Part shown: positions 31,404 to 39,757 of the stretch, piece by piece | Layout: the number at the start of each line of letters is the position of its first letter | Position numbering within the stretch: position 1 is the stretch's first letter | Assembly: GCA_018241895.1 (NCBI GenBank) | Contig: JAFECX010000213.1 | Coordinates: forward strand, 1 to 57,839 | From: Pseudomonadota bacterium | GTDB taxonomy: Bacteria; Pseudomonadota; Gammaproteobacteria; Burkholderiales; Burkholderiaceae_C | Direction: 5' to 3' | DNA length: 57,839 bases | The notes under the pieces: model-generated | Seen by the model: only the letters and a program-made list of their open reading frames with translations | Databases searched by the model: none | Told to the model about the DNA's origin: nothing | Made by a program: the position numbers and the translations under genes

Positions 31404-32534
31404 ATGCAAGCACAACTCGAACGAATCGAGCCGCAACCCGCCGTCGCGCCGGGCGCCGCCGAGCCGGCGCCGGCGCACGGCGGACCGATCGAGACCGACG
31501 CCCTCATCATCGGCGCCGGCCCGGTCGGCCTGTTCCAGGTGTTCGAGCTCGGCCTGCTCGAAATCAAGGCGCACGTGATCGACTCGCTCGGCTATCCCGG
31601 CGGCCAGCCGATCGAGCTGTACCCCGACAAGCCGATCTACGACATTCCGGCCATTCCGGTGTGCACCGGGCAGGAGCTGACCGAGGCCCTGCTCAGGCAG
31701 ATCGAGCCCTTCGGCGCCACCTTCCACCTCGGCCAGACCGTCACCTCGCTGCGCGAACGCGCCGATGGCCGCTTCTTCGTCGAGACCAGCGCCGGCACGC
31801 ACTTCGTCGCGCGCACGATCTTCATCGCCGCCGGCGTCGGTGCCTTCGAGCCGCGCACGCTGAAGATCGACGGCCTGGCCGCCTTCGAAGGCCGGGAGCT
31901 GTTTCACCGCGTGCGCAATCCGGCCGACTTCGCCGGCAGGAACCTGGTCATCGTCGGTGGCGGCGACTCGGCGCTGGACTGGACGCTCGCGTTCGCGGGC
32001 GAGGGGCCGCACCGTGCCCAGAGCGTGATCCTCGTGCACCGGCGCGACGAGTTCAGGGCCGCACCGGCCAGCGTGGCGCGCATGCGGGCGCTGTGCGAAC
32101 GCGAGGAGATGCAGTTCATGGTCGGCCAGGTCACAGGCTACGAGGAGCGCGGCGGGCACCTCGCGGCCGCCAAGGTCAGCGGCGGCGACGGCGTCACGCG
32201 CATCGTGCCGCTCGACGCGCTGCTCGTGTTCTTCGGCCTGAGCCCGCGGCTGGGCCCGATCGCCGAGTGGAACCTGCAGATCGAGCGCAAGCAGTTGGTG
32301 GTGGACACCGAGAAGTTCTCGACCACCGTGCCCGGCATCTTCGCCGTCGGCGACATCAACACCTACCCGGGCAAGAAGAAGCTGATCCTGTCCGGCTTTC
32401 ACGAGTGCGCGCTGGCGGCCTTTGCCGCGGCCGCCATCGTCTTCCCGGACAAGGGCCGCATCCACCTGCAGTACACGACCACCAGCCCCAAGCTGCACAA
32501 GGTGCTGGGGGTGGACACGCCGGCGTTCGCATGA
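31404..32534 (+). CDS. Ferredoxin--NADP+ reductase, thioredoxin-reductase-like type
   Basis: This 376-residue flavoprotein has the FAD dinucleotide motif [17 protein letters not shown], the downstream [15 protein letters not shown] block, the NADP-binding [16 protein letters not shown] and the closing [16 protein letters not shown]. It lacks the redox CxxC of thioredoxin reductase, placing it with the ferredoxin/flavodoxin-NADP reductases of the TrxR-like family. Its position between cysN and cobA suggests that it powers the CysI reductase, replacing the missing CysJ; this is inference. An alanine/proline-rich 30-residue leader precedes the FAD motif. It starts 36 bp after cysN and overlaps cobA by 4 bp. 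Confidence 0.9.
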   Translation: MQAQLERIEPQPAVAPGAAEPAPAHGGPIETDALIIGAGPVGLFQVFELGLLEIKAHVIDSLGYPGGQPIELYPDKPIYDIPAIPVCTGQELTEALLRQIEPFGATFHLGQTVTSLRERADGRFFVETSAGTHFVARTIFIAAGVGAFEPRTLKIDGLAAFEGRELFHRVRNPADFAGRNLVIVGGGDSALDWTLAFAGEGPHRAQSVILVHRRDEFRAAPASVARMRALCEREEMQFMVGQVTGYEERGGHLAAAKVSGGDGVTRIVPLDALLVFFGLSPRLGPIAEWNLQIERKQLVVDTEKFSTTVPGIFAVGDINTYPGKKKLILSGFHECALAAFAAAAIVFPDKGRIHLQYTTTSPKLHKVLGVDTPAFA

Positions 32535-33331
32535 AGGCGGGCCATGTCACCCTGGTCGGCGCCGGGCCCGGCGACCCCGAGCTGCTGACGCGGCGCGCCA
32601 TCCGCGCGCTGCGCCAGGCCAGCGTGGTGCTGGCCGATGACCTGGTCGCCGACGGCGTGCTGCGCTACGTGCGCAAGGGTGCGCGCATCGTGCGCTGCGG
32701 CAAGCGCGGCGGCACCGTCAGCACGCAGCAGGGTTTCATCAACGCGATGCTGATCGCCGAGGCCGCGCGCGGCGAGCGCGTGGTGCGCCTCAAGGGCGGC
32801 GACCCCTTCGTGTTCGGCCGCGGCGGCGAGGAGGTCTCGGCGCTGCGCGCTGCCGGCATTGCCTGCACCGTGGTGCCCGGCGTCACGGCGGGCATCGCGG
32901 CGCCGGCGCAACTGGGCATCCCGGTCACCGACCGGCGCTGGGCCCAGGGCGTGATGTTCGTCACCGGCCACACGCAGCCGGGTGCGCCCGGCCCCGACTG
33001 GCGGCAACTGGCGCTGGCTGCCCGCGGCGGCATCACGCTGGTCGTCTACATGGGGATGGCGCGCTGCGCCGAGATCGCCGCGGCGCTGCTGACGGGCGGC
33101 CTGCGCGGCGACACGCCGGCGGCCGTGATCGAGAACGGCTGCACGCCCGAGCAGCAGGCGCACGTCACCGACCTGGGCGCGCTCGCCGACGACGTGCAGC
33201 GCCTGGGCCTGGGCGCACCGGCGGTGGTCGTGATCGGTCACGTGGTGCGCGCGACGCAGGCCCCGTGCACCGAGGCGGGCGAGAACGCGGACGCGAGCGA
33301 GCCGCGCGCGCAGGTTCTGGGCTGCGGCTGA
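32531..33331 (+). CDS. cobA: Uroporphyrinogen-III C-methyltransferase
   Basis: This 266-residue SUMT methylates uroporphyrinogen III twice to precorrin-2, the first step to siroheme, the cofactor of the CysI enzyme in the same operon. Family blocks are [78 protein letters not shown] and [12 protein letters not shown]. It lacks the CysG oxidase/ferrochelatase domain, so another enzyme must finish siroheme. ATGA overlap with the reductase gene. The final 25 residues are low in conservation. A 31-bp tandem repeat starts right after the stop. Confidence 0.95.
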   Translation: MKAGHVTLVGAGPGDPELLTRRAIRALRQASVVLADDLVADGVLRYVRKGARIVRCGKRGGTVSTQQGFINAMLIAEAARGERVVRLKGGDPFVFGRGGEEVSALRAAGIACTVVPGVTAGIAAPAQLGIPVTDRRWAQGVMFVTGHTQPGAPGPDWRQLALAARGGITLVVYMGMARCAEIAAALLTGGLRGDTPAAVIENGCTPEQQAHVTDLGALADDVQRLGLGAPAVVVIGHVVRATQAPCTEAGENADASEPRAQVLGCG

Positions 33332-33345
33332 GCGCGTCACCACGA

Positions 33346-33545
33346 GCGTTCCAGCGTGCGCGCGCTGCGTGCGCGTGCTCCAGCGTGTGCGCGCGCTGCG
33401 TGCGCGCGTTCCAGCGTGTGCGCGCGCTGCGTGCGCGCGTTCCAGCGTGTGTGCGCGCTGCGTGCGCGCGTTCCAGCGTGTGCGCGCGCTGCGTGCGCGC
33501 GTTCCAGCGTGTGCGCGCGCTGCGTGCGCGCGTTCCGGCGTGCGC
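33346..33545. repeat. 31-bp tandem repeat in convergent gap
   Basis: About six and a half head-to-tail copies, with the TTCC anchor at 33349, 33378, 33409, 33440, 33471, 33502 and 33533. The last five steps are exactly 31 bp and the first is 29. Units contain TTCCAGCGTGTGCGCGCGCT and are nearly identical in the middle copies. The array fills the space between cobA (rightward) and the glycosyltransferase (leftward). There are no spacers, so it is not CRISPR; the purine/pyrimidine alternation (GTGTGCGCGCGC) favours Z-DNA. Confidence 0.93.
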
Positions 33546-33568
33546 GCGTGCGGGTGCGTGGATGCCGC

Positions 33569-35182
33569 TCAGCGCGCCGCCGGGCAGTCCGGCGCAGTCG
33601 CCGCCACGATGCCCCAATCCACGGTCAGCAGCGGCCCGTTTGGCCTGGACGTCCAGGGCACGCTGAACTCGCCGCGCTGCTGCGCGCGGGCCATCAAGCG
33701 CGCCAGTGCCGCGTCGGGCACGGGGGCGTCGGCGCTGTGGTCGAGCACCACCAGCAGGTCGCAGCGTGCGAGCTCGTCGGGCCTGATCCACGGCGCGTGG
33801 CTGGGCTCGGCGTCGATGAACACACGCGGCCGCGAAGGCAGGTGGATCGACAGGTTGCCGGCCAGCCAGGTCTCGCCCGCCACGACGCGCAGCGGCGTGT
33901 GGCCGTAGCGGTTCCAATCGCGTTCGATCTGCTGCGCCAGTGCGGGTGCCGGAAAGTTGGAGCGCGCAGTGCGCCCCAGCGCATCCACCAGCACCCCGCG
34001 CCCGAGCGCCAGCCCGCCGGCCAGCAGCAGTTCGGCCGCCACACCGAGGATCAGCGTGGCCCTCAGCAGGCGCACGGAGTCCGCCTCGGGGACCCAGCGC
34101 AGCAGCAGGACGCCGAAGAACACGTAGAACGTGGTGGCCCAGGACGCCGCCAGGTGCACCCCGGCCACGCCCAGGCCCGCCGTGAGCAGCAGTGGCCCCA
34201 GGCCCATGAAGAGTGCAAAGCGCCGCTCCGCTCCGTGCACCGGCGGCGCGGCCGGCGGCGCGCGCCGCAGCCCCCGGCGCAGCAGCGCGAGCGCGATCAC
34301 GGCCGGCGCGACGCGCGCCAGTTGCGCGGTGACGAAAAAGCCCAGATCCACCCAGCGGCTGGCGTGGCCGCCGATGCCGTGTTCCACCGAGTGCTCGGCG
34401 TAGTGCAGGGGCGCGAAGTCGGAGCGGGCGAGCCATGCGATGTGCGGCGCCACGCCGGCCAGCGCCACCAAGGCCGCGAGACCCACCGGCAGCCAGGCGC
34501 GCCCGGCGCGCATGCGCGCGTCCTGCAGCAGCCACGCGCCGATCACCGCCAGCCAGATCAATGCGCTGTACTTCGACAGCAGTGCCAGCGCCGCCGCGGC
34601 GCCGACCGCGGCCCAGCGCAGCCAGCGCCATCGGTCCTGGTGGCGCACCGCCCAGAGCACCGACCACAGCAGCAGCGCCACCGGCAGCAGCTGCAAGGTG
34701 TTGTGGTTGGCCATGATGCCGCGCAGGCCGTGGTAGGCCACCAGCGCCGTCAGCACCAGCGCGACGAAGGCGCGCAGCGGCGTGGTCACGACGAGGGCCA
34801 TGCGCCACAGGCACCAGAGCATGCCCGCCACGCTGAGCTGGGCGGCGAAGAACGTCACCCAGACCTTGGGCCCCAGCAGCTGGACCCAGAAGAACGTCCA
34901 CCACGTGGGCGCGGGCGGGTGCTTGTAGTAGCCCCACTGCAGCGACTGCGACCACACCAGCTGCTCGATGTTGTCCCAGGGCGGTGCGCGGTGGCTCAGA
35001 CCCGGCAGCAGCGTCCAGACCAGCAGGTGCAGCACGATGAAGGCCGCGCTCAGGCGGCCCATGTGGCGCGGGTCGTTCGGGTCGATGGCCAGGTCGGCCA
35101 GGCGCAGGGGCGCGACGGCGAAGAGGGCCCCGCCAGAGGGGTACAGGGTTTTCAGATCGCCTCCGGGGCCCGAGCCGGACAC
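33569..35182 (-). CDS. Glycosyltransferase family 39 (ArnT/PMT-like) membrane protein
   Basis: This 537-residue protein has many hydrophobic helices and the GT39/PMT_2 layout. The first helix (SAAFIVLHLLVWTLLPG) is followed by a periplasmic loop with PPWDNIEQLVWSQSLQWGYYKHPP, which has the acidic Asp and Glu of the family and the YxKHPP motif. Helices continue to about residue 400, and a periplasmic C-terminal domain (LRVVAGETWLAGNLSIHLPSR) closes it. Such enzymes move sugars from polyprenyl phosphate to lipid A or other envelope targets. The start at 35182 adds about 40 residues before the first helix; MGRLSAAF is an alternative. No lipid A modification gene adjoins. Confidence 0.88.
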   Translation of the reverse strand: MSGSGPGGDLKTLYPSGGALFAVAPLRLADLAIDPNDPRHMGRLSAAFIVLHLLVWTLLPGLSHRAPPWDNIEQLVWSQSLQWGYYKHPPAPTWWTFFWVQLLGPKVWVTFFAAQLSVAGMLWCLWRMALVVTTPLRAFVALVLTALVAYHGLRGIMANHNTLQLLPVALLLWSVLWAVRHQDRWRWLRWAAVGAAAALALLSKYSALIWLAVIGAWLLQDARMRAGRAWLPVGLAALVALAGVAPHIAWLARSDFAPLHYAEHSVEHGIGGHASRWVDLGFFVTAQLARVAPAVIALALLRRGLRRAPPAAPPVHGAERRFALFMGLGPLLLTAGLGVAGVHLAASWATTFYVFFGVLLLRWVPEADSVRLLRATLILGVAAELLLAGGLALGRGVLVDALGRTARSNFPAPALAQQIERDWNRYGHTPLRVVAGETWLAGNLSIHLPSRPRVFIDAEPSHAPWIRPDELARCDLLVVLDHSADAPVPDAALARLMARAQQRGEFSVPWTSRPNGPLLTVDWGIVAATAPDCPAAR

Positions 35183-35484
35183 CTGGCCCGGCTGCGGCAG
35201 CCTGTCGTTGTTGGATTTCGCGCCTTGCCCGTTGCGTCGCGGTCTTCGGCTGTCGGGCCGCAGGCGCGCCTGCGCCGCTTGCGGCCACGACCCCGCAGTG
35301 AACGCGCGCGCACGGGAGCCGGATGACAGGACGGCGGGACGATCGCACGGGCGGTGCCGCTTTGCTTGGTCCGCTACGGGCGTGGGCGGGCCACCGCCCG
35401 GCCGGGGAATTGCTCAGGGAGAGCTAAGTCTGCACACGCAGGCTCCAGGGCACGCGAATGACCGCGTTTCACCGGAGCCCCATC
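35183..35484. other. Divergent intergenic region before the efflux operon
   Basis: These 302 bp divide the leftward glycosyltransferase from the rightward PepSY gene. No gene is visible. A pair of direct half-sites at 35413-35428 is listed separately; ACCGGAG at about 35471-35477 is the PepSY ribosome binding site. Confidence 0.5.
35413..35428 (+). promoter_or_regulatory. Direct half-sites for an OmpR-family regulator
   Basis: CTCAG (35413-35417) and CTAAG (35424-35428) are near-identical half-sites exactly 11 bp apart, one helical turn, as in PmrA/QseB-type tandem sites. They lie 57-72 bp before the PepSY start, at the head of an operon that ends in its own OmpR-type regulator gene. Confidence 0.4.
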
Positions 35485-35793
35485 ATGCATCGCTACAGCA
35501 AGCTTTCCGTCGTGACCGTTGCGCTGGCCACCACCGGTGCCGTCGCACTGGCCGCCTCGAGCGTGGCGCGCAACGACGCGCTGGCCGCCGCGCAGGCCAA
35601 GATCAGCCTCACCCAGGCCATCGCGGCCGCCGAACAGCATGCCGGCGGCAAGGCCTCGAAGGCCGAGTTCGAGCACTCGAAGCAGGGTTCGCACTACGAG
35701 GTGGAGGTGGTCGGCGCAACCCAGGTGTTCGATGTCAAGGTCGATGCCGACAGCGGCACCGTCCTGTCGTCGCAAGAAGACAAGGCCGACTGA
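35485..35793 (+). CDS. PepSY domain periplasmic protein
   Basis: This 102-residue exported protein has an N-terminal signal (KLSVVTVALATTGAVALAAS) and one PepSY domain: AQAKISLTQAIAAAEQHAGGKASKAEFEHSK, then YEVEVVGATQVFDVKVDADSGTVLSS, the typical helix-strand pattern. Small PepSY proteins are often placed next to OmpR-type two-component genes and are thought to modulate sensors or bind metal or peptides in the periplasm. ATG 35485 has ACCGGAG upstream. It heads the run of genes leading to the RND pump and its two-component system, and could feed signals to the histidine kinase; that is inference. Confidence 0.88.
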   Translation: MHRYSKLSVVTVALATTGAVALAASSVARNDALAAAQAKISLTQAIAAAEQHAGGKASKAEFEHSKQGSHYEVEVVGATQVFDVKVDADSGTVLSSQEDKAD

Positions 35794-35850
35794 GACCGTC
35801 CACGCCGCGCGCTCGTTGCCTGCAGGGCATGGGCCGGGAGCGGTTCCTTC

Positions 35851-36660
35851 ATGGAGATGCACGTGCATGCTTTTTCCGTCAGAGCCGGGCGGGCACAAGC
35901 CGCCGCCGATGGCTGGGTCAGGGTGCCTCAGGCCACCCTCGCGTTCTGGATCATCAAGATCATGTGCACCACGGTGGGGGAAACCGCTGCCGATTACCTC
36001 GCCTTCGGTGCCGGGTGGGGGCAGGCCGCCACGCGCGGCCTGATGTTCACGCTGCTGCTGCTGGCGCTGGCCCGGCAGCTGCAGACGCCGCGCTACACGC
36101 CGTGGATCTACTGGTCGAGCGTGGTGCTGGTCAGCATCGTCGGCACTCAGATCACGGACTGGTTCACCGACGGGCTGGGCTTGAGCCTGTACGTCAGCAC
36201 GCCGATCTTCGCGTTGCTGCTGGCCGGCATCTTCCATGTCTGGCACCGGGTGGAGCGGACGCTGTCGATCCACGACATCGTCACGCGCCGGCGCGAGCTC
36301 TTCTACTGGGCTGCCATCCTGTGCACATTCGCCCTGGGCACCGCCGCAGGCGATCTGGCGACCGAGGCGCTGCGGCTGGGCTTTGCACGCGGGGCGCTGG
36401 CCTTCGGCGCCTTGATCGCCGTCACCTACGCGGCATGGAGGCTGGGCGGCAACGCGGTCTTCACGTTCTGGATCGCCTACATCCTGACGCGCCCCTTCGG
36501 CGCCGCCATGGGCGACCTGCTGACGCAGGCCCCCGCGCAGGGCGGCCTGGGCATGGGAGCGATGCGCACGAGCGCGATCTTCCTGTGCGTCATCGTGGCC
36601 CTGGTCGGCGTCGAGCAGTATCTGCGCGACGACGACGCCGCCACCGCCGTGCGTCGGTGA
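35851..36660 (+). CDS. COG4705-type multi-helix membrane protein
   Basis: This 269-residue inner-membrane protein has about seven helices and an internal duplication. The first half has TLAFWIIKIMCTTVGETAADYL and the second has AVFTFWIAYILTRPFGAAMGDL, with the related middle helix ELFYWAAILCTFALGTAAGDLA. This repeated FWxxxxxTxxxGxxxxD pattern with buried Glu and Asp is typical of COG4705 'membrane-anchored' proteins of unknown function and suggests a transporter-like fold. It starts 57 bp after the PepSY stop and ends 38 bp before the DedA gene. Context with efflux genes suggests metal or envelope stress. Confidence 0.82.
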   Translation: MEMHVHAFSVRAGRAQAAADGWVRVPQATLAFWIIKIMCTTVGETAADYLAFGAGWGQAATRGLMFTLLLLALARQLQTPRYTPWIYWSSVVLVSIVGTQITDWFTDGLGLSLYVSTPIFALLLAGIFHVWHRVERTLSIHDIVTRRRELFYWAAILCTFALGTAAGDLATEALRLGFARGALAFGALIAVTYAAWRLGGNAVFTFWIAYILTRPFGAAMGDLLTQAPAQGGLGMGAMRTSAIFLCVIVALVGVEQYLRDDDAATAVRR

Positions 36661-36698
36661 CCGTGCGCCGCCGGCGCGAGCGGATGCGAGGTGCAGGA

Positions 36699-37277
36699 AT
36701 GGACGTTGCCACGCTGGTGCACGACTGGGGCCTGTGGGCCGTGGCCGTCGGCACCTTCCTGGAGGGCGAATCGGTGTTGCTGCTGGCCGGCGCGGCGGCG
36801 GCGCGCGGACACCTCTCGCTGTCGGCGGTGATCGCCGTGGCCACGCTGGCGAGCTTCGCCGGCGACCAGATGTACTACTGGATCGGCCAGCGCTGGGGCG
36901 CGCTGCTGCTGACGCGCTTTGCACGCCTTGCTCGCGCCGCGGCGCGCGTGGATGCGCTGCTCGTGCGCTGGCACGCCCCTCTCATCCTCGCCATCCGCTT
37001 CCTCTATGGCCTGCGCATGGCCGGGCCGATCGCCATCGGCATGAGCCGCGTCGCGTGGCAGCGCTTCTTCGTGCTCAACTTGCTGGGCGCCGCAATCTGG
37101 GCGCCACTCGTCGCCGGCCTGGGCTACGGTACCGGGCATGCGTTCGCGCATGTCCTGCAGGCCGTGGACGCCGACGAGCTCTGGGAACTGGCGATCGTGC
37201 TGGTGCTGGGCGTCGGCGCGTGGCGGCTCGCGCGCTGGCGCAGGCATCGGCAGTTGCGTGGACCTGCCGGCCCTTGA
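36699..37277 (+). CDS. DedA family (VTT domain) membrane protein
   Basis: This 192-residue inner-membrane protein of the DedA/SNARE-associated type has GTFLEGESVLLLAGAAAARG near the N-terminus, with the conserved E after the first helix. ASFAGDQMYYWIGQRWG follows, then the amphipathic motif ILAIRFLYGLRMAGPIAIGMSR (family pattern F.R..PG.R), then a last helix. DedA proteins take part in lipid carrier recycling (undecaprenyl phosphate or phosphatidylethanolamine flipping) and membrane stress tolerance. GAGG at 36688-36691 supports ATG 36699; ATG 36684 is an in-frame alternative. It precedes the outer-membrane efflux gene by a few bases. Confidence 0.92.
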   Translation: MDVATLVHDWGLWAVAVGTFLEGESVLLLAGAAAARGHLSLSAVIAVATLASFAGDQMYYWIGQRWGALLLTRFARLARAAARVDALLVRWHAPLILAIRFLYGLRMAGPIAIGMSRVAWQRFFVLNLLGAAIWAPLVAGLGYGTGHAFAHVLQAVDADELWELAIVLVLGVGAWRLARWRRHRQLRGPAGP

Positions 37278-37295
37278 ATCGTGGAGGGTGTGGCG

Positions 37296-38678
37296 TTGAC
37301 ACTTGGATATTCGAGGAAGAACCCGGTCGCCCTGCTCCTGGCCGTGACCCTGTGCGGCTGCGCCGGCTACCAGGCCAAGCCGCTGCCCGCAGGCGAGAAC
37401 CTCGCACGCGGCGTCGCCGACCTCAGCGTCGATCGCGACCGGCTGCCGCTGCCGGAACTGGCGGCGCACGAGTTCGCCCGCGGCGGCCGTCTCGACATGG
37501 ACGACGTGGCCATCCTGGCCGTGCTCAACAATTCCGAGCTGAAGCTGGCACGCGCAGACGTCCGTATCGCCCAGGCGCAGGCGTTTGCGGCCGGGCTGCT
37601 GCCCGATCCCACGCTGTCGCTCACGCGCGACTTTCCAAGCAACGGCGGGCCGGGCGCGAGCAGTGCCTTCAACCTCAATCTGGGGTTCGACCTGAACGCG
37701 CTGCTGCGCCACCCGTTGGACGCCAGGGCCGCGGCGGCGGATGCGCGCAAGACCGACCTCAACCTGCTGTGGCAGGAATGGCTGGTCGTGGCCCGGGCTC
37801 GCTCGTTGTTCGTCAGACAGGTGCAGAGCCGCCGTCTGATGCGGGTGCTGCAGGACAGCCGCGACTTGTCCGCCGAGCGCTACGAGCGCACGCAAGCCGC
37901 GCTCGACCGAGGCCTGCTCACGCTCGACGCCGTCGCGCCCCAGCTCGCCGCGCTGCAGGACGCGCAGCGCCAGATCCATGACCTGGAGCGGCAGCTCAAC
38001 GCCGATCGGCACGATCTGAACGCGCTGCTGGGGCTCGCGCCGCAGGTGCAGCTGCCGCTGGCCGACGGCGTGGCCCTGCCCGCGCTCGACGAGGCCGCCG
38101 TGCTTGCCGCTTTGCCGCAGCTGCCCGAGCGGCGGCCCGACCTGATTGCGCTGCGCCACGGCTACGAGGCCGAGGACGGGCGCCTGCGCGCGGCCATCCT
38201 GGGCCAGTTTCCGACCTTCACCGTCGGCTTCACGCGCGCGCGCGACACCAGCCACGTCGACACCAGCGGCTTCGGAGTCTCGCTCAGCCTGCCGATCTTC
38301 AACGGCAACCGCGGCAACGTCGCCATCGAAGAGGCCACGCGCGACAAGCTGCATGCGGAGTACCAGGGGCGCCTGAACGCAGCGCACGGCGACGTGTACC
38401 GGCTGCTCGCCGAGCAGCGCATCAACCTGCGCCAGTTGCAGGAAGCCGAGCAGGGCCTGGCCTCGCTCACGCGCGCCGCCGCGCAGTGGCAGCAGGCATT
38501 TCGCATGCGCCAGATCGACGCCCTGGCCTACGCCGGCTTGCAGGGCTCGGTGCTGGCCAAGCAGATCGAGAGGACAAACCTCGAGCAGGCCGTCTTGCTG
38601 CAGCGCGTGGCCCTGCAGACCTTGATCGGCGGCGCGCTGGCGCACACAACGACAACGACCGGAGGGGCCGTCCAATGA
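37296..38678 (+). CDS. TolC-family outer-membrane efflux protein
   Basis: The 460-residue product is the outer-membrane channel of the pump. It has a lipoprotein-like signal (NPVALLLAVTLCGCAGY), the duplicated OEP pattern with ILAVLNNSELKLARADVRIAQAQA in the first half and LPERRPDLIALRHGYEAEDGRLR in the second, and coiled-coil helices throughout. TTG 37296 is preferred since GGAGG at 37282-37286 is ideally spaced from it; GTG 37281 or 37290 in frame are alternatives. The stop overlaps the adaptor gene start (ATGA), showing that it is part of one tripartite system with the next two genes. Confidence 0.9.
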   Translation: MTLGYSRKNPVALLLAVTLCGCAGYQAKPLPAGENLARGVADLSVDRDRLPLPELAAHEFARGGRLDMDDVAILAVLNNSELKLARADVRIAQAQAFAAGLLPDPTLSLTRDFPSNGGPGASSAFNLNLGFDLNALLRHPLDARAAAADARKTDLNLLWQEWLVVARARSLFVRQVQSRRLMRVLQDSRDLSAERYERTQAALDRGLLTLDAVAPQLAALQDAQRQIHDLERQLNADRHDLNALLGLAPQVQLPLADGVALPALDEAAVLAALPQLPERRPDLIALRHGYEAEDGRLRAAILGQFPTFTVGFTRARDTSHVDTSGFGVSLSLPIFNGNRGNVAIEEATRDKLHAEYQGRLNAAHGDVYRLLAEQRINLRQLQEAEQGLASLTRAAAQWQQAFRMRQIDALAYAGLQGSVLAKQIERTNLEQAVLLQRVALQTLIGGALAHTTTTTGGAVQ

Positions 38679-39757
38679 TTCGGAGCAAGACGCGCGCGCT
38701 GTGTGCGGCCGCAACGGCATGTGCCCTGGTCGCGGCCGGCGGGCTCGCTCTCGTCGCACCCGTTCGTGGCCAGGTGGCCGGTGCGGGCGTGCCGCAGGTG
38801 AGCGCGCTCGTCAGGACCGAGCCGCTGCACCGTCAGGAGCTGCCGCGCCGCCTCGACGCGCTGGGCGAGGTGGCCACCGGCACCGTGGAGGGCGTGAATT
38901 TCCCCACCGCGGGGCAGGTGGCGAAGCTGCTGGTCACGCTGGGGCAGCCCGTCAGGCGCGGCGCGCCGCTGGTGGTGCTCGGTGCCGATCCGGCCGCGCA
39001 ACTCGCCTACGCGCAAGCGGGCAGCGCCGTCGATTTCGCGCGCGCCGAGCTCCGGCGCAACGAGGAGCTGTACGCGCTGCAGCTGGCCACCGCGGCGCAG
39101 GTGGACGCCGCGCGCCGCGCCTTGCGCGATGCCGAAGCGACGCTCGCCGCGCAGCGCAAGCTCGGCGGGGAGGCCGCCCAGGCGACGGTGCGCGCGCCGT
39201 TCGACGGCGTGATCACGGCCATCGCCGTGGCCCAGGGCGACCGCGTGCAGCCGGGTGCGCAGATCCTGCAGCTGGGCCGCGCCGAAGCGCTGCGCGTGCT
39301 GCTGGGGATCGAGCCCGACGAGCGTGCGCTGGTGCGCGTGGGCATGGCGGTGACGATCGCCACGCTGCAGGGCTCGCAACAGAGCGCCCGCGGCACGGTG
39401 GCCATGGTGCAGGACATCGTCGACCCCAAGAGCCGGCTGGTGAGCGTGGTGGTGGACGTGCCACGCACCGCCGGCGCCGGCTTCCTGATTCCCGGCATGC
39501 ATGTGCGCGCCGCCATCGAACTGGGCAAGCTCAACGCCTGGGTGGTGCCGCGCGACGCCGTGCTCGGCGACGCCGGCGGCGCGTATCTCTATCAGGTGGC
39601 CGACGGCAAGGCGCGCCGCGTCGCCGTGCGCCAGGTGCTGCAGGCCGGCCTCGTGGTGGCGGTGGAGAGCAGCGCGCTCGATGCCGCGCAGCCCGTGGTG
39701 GTGCTGGGCAACTACGCGCTGCACGACGGCATGCGGGTGCGGGAGAACGCGCAATGA
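38675..39757 (+). CDS. RND efflux periplasmic adaptor (membrane fusion protein)
   Basis: This 360-residue adaptor has an N-terminal signal anchor (ALCAAATACALVAAGGLALVA). A lipoyl/barrel-sandwich half follows (VEGVNFPTAGQVAKLLVTLGQPV), then a short helical hairpin (AELRRNEELYALQLATAAQVDAARR), the second lipoyl half (ATVRAPFDGVITAIAVAQGDRV) and the beta-barrel (LLGIEPDERALVRVGMAVTI). It connects the RND transporter to the outer-membrane channel. The hairpin is short, as in adaptors of the HlyD/RND type with small helical domains. It overlaps the genes on both sides by 4 bp. Confidence 0.94.
   Translation: MIRSKTRALCAAATACALVAAGGLALVAPVRGQVAGAGVPQVSALVRTEPLHRQELPRRLDALGEVATGTVEGVNFPTAGQVAKLLVTLGQPVRRGAPLVVLGADPAAQLAYAQAGSAVDFARAELRRNEELYALQLATAAQVDAARRALRDAEATLAAQRKLGGEAAQATVRAPFDGVITAIAVAQGDRVQPGAQILQLGRAEALRVLLGIEPDERALVRVGMAVTIATLQGSQQSARGTVAMVQDIVDPKSRLVSVVVDVPRTAGAGFLIPGMHVRAAIELGKLNAWVVPRDAVLGDAGGAYLYQVADGKARRVAVRQVLQAGLVVAVESSALDAAQPVVVLGNYALHDGMRVRENAQ

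Noticed and set aside
33346..33545. Possible CRISPR array (31-bp repeats)
   Set aside because: Copies are head to tail without unique spacers, and the flanking genes are metabolic.
36477..38759. 760-residue minus-strand open frame opposite the DedA and efflux genes
   Set aside because: Its composition is the Arg/Gln/His-rich pattern of high-GC antisense, while the plus strand carries clear family motifs and overlapping starts.
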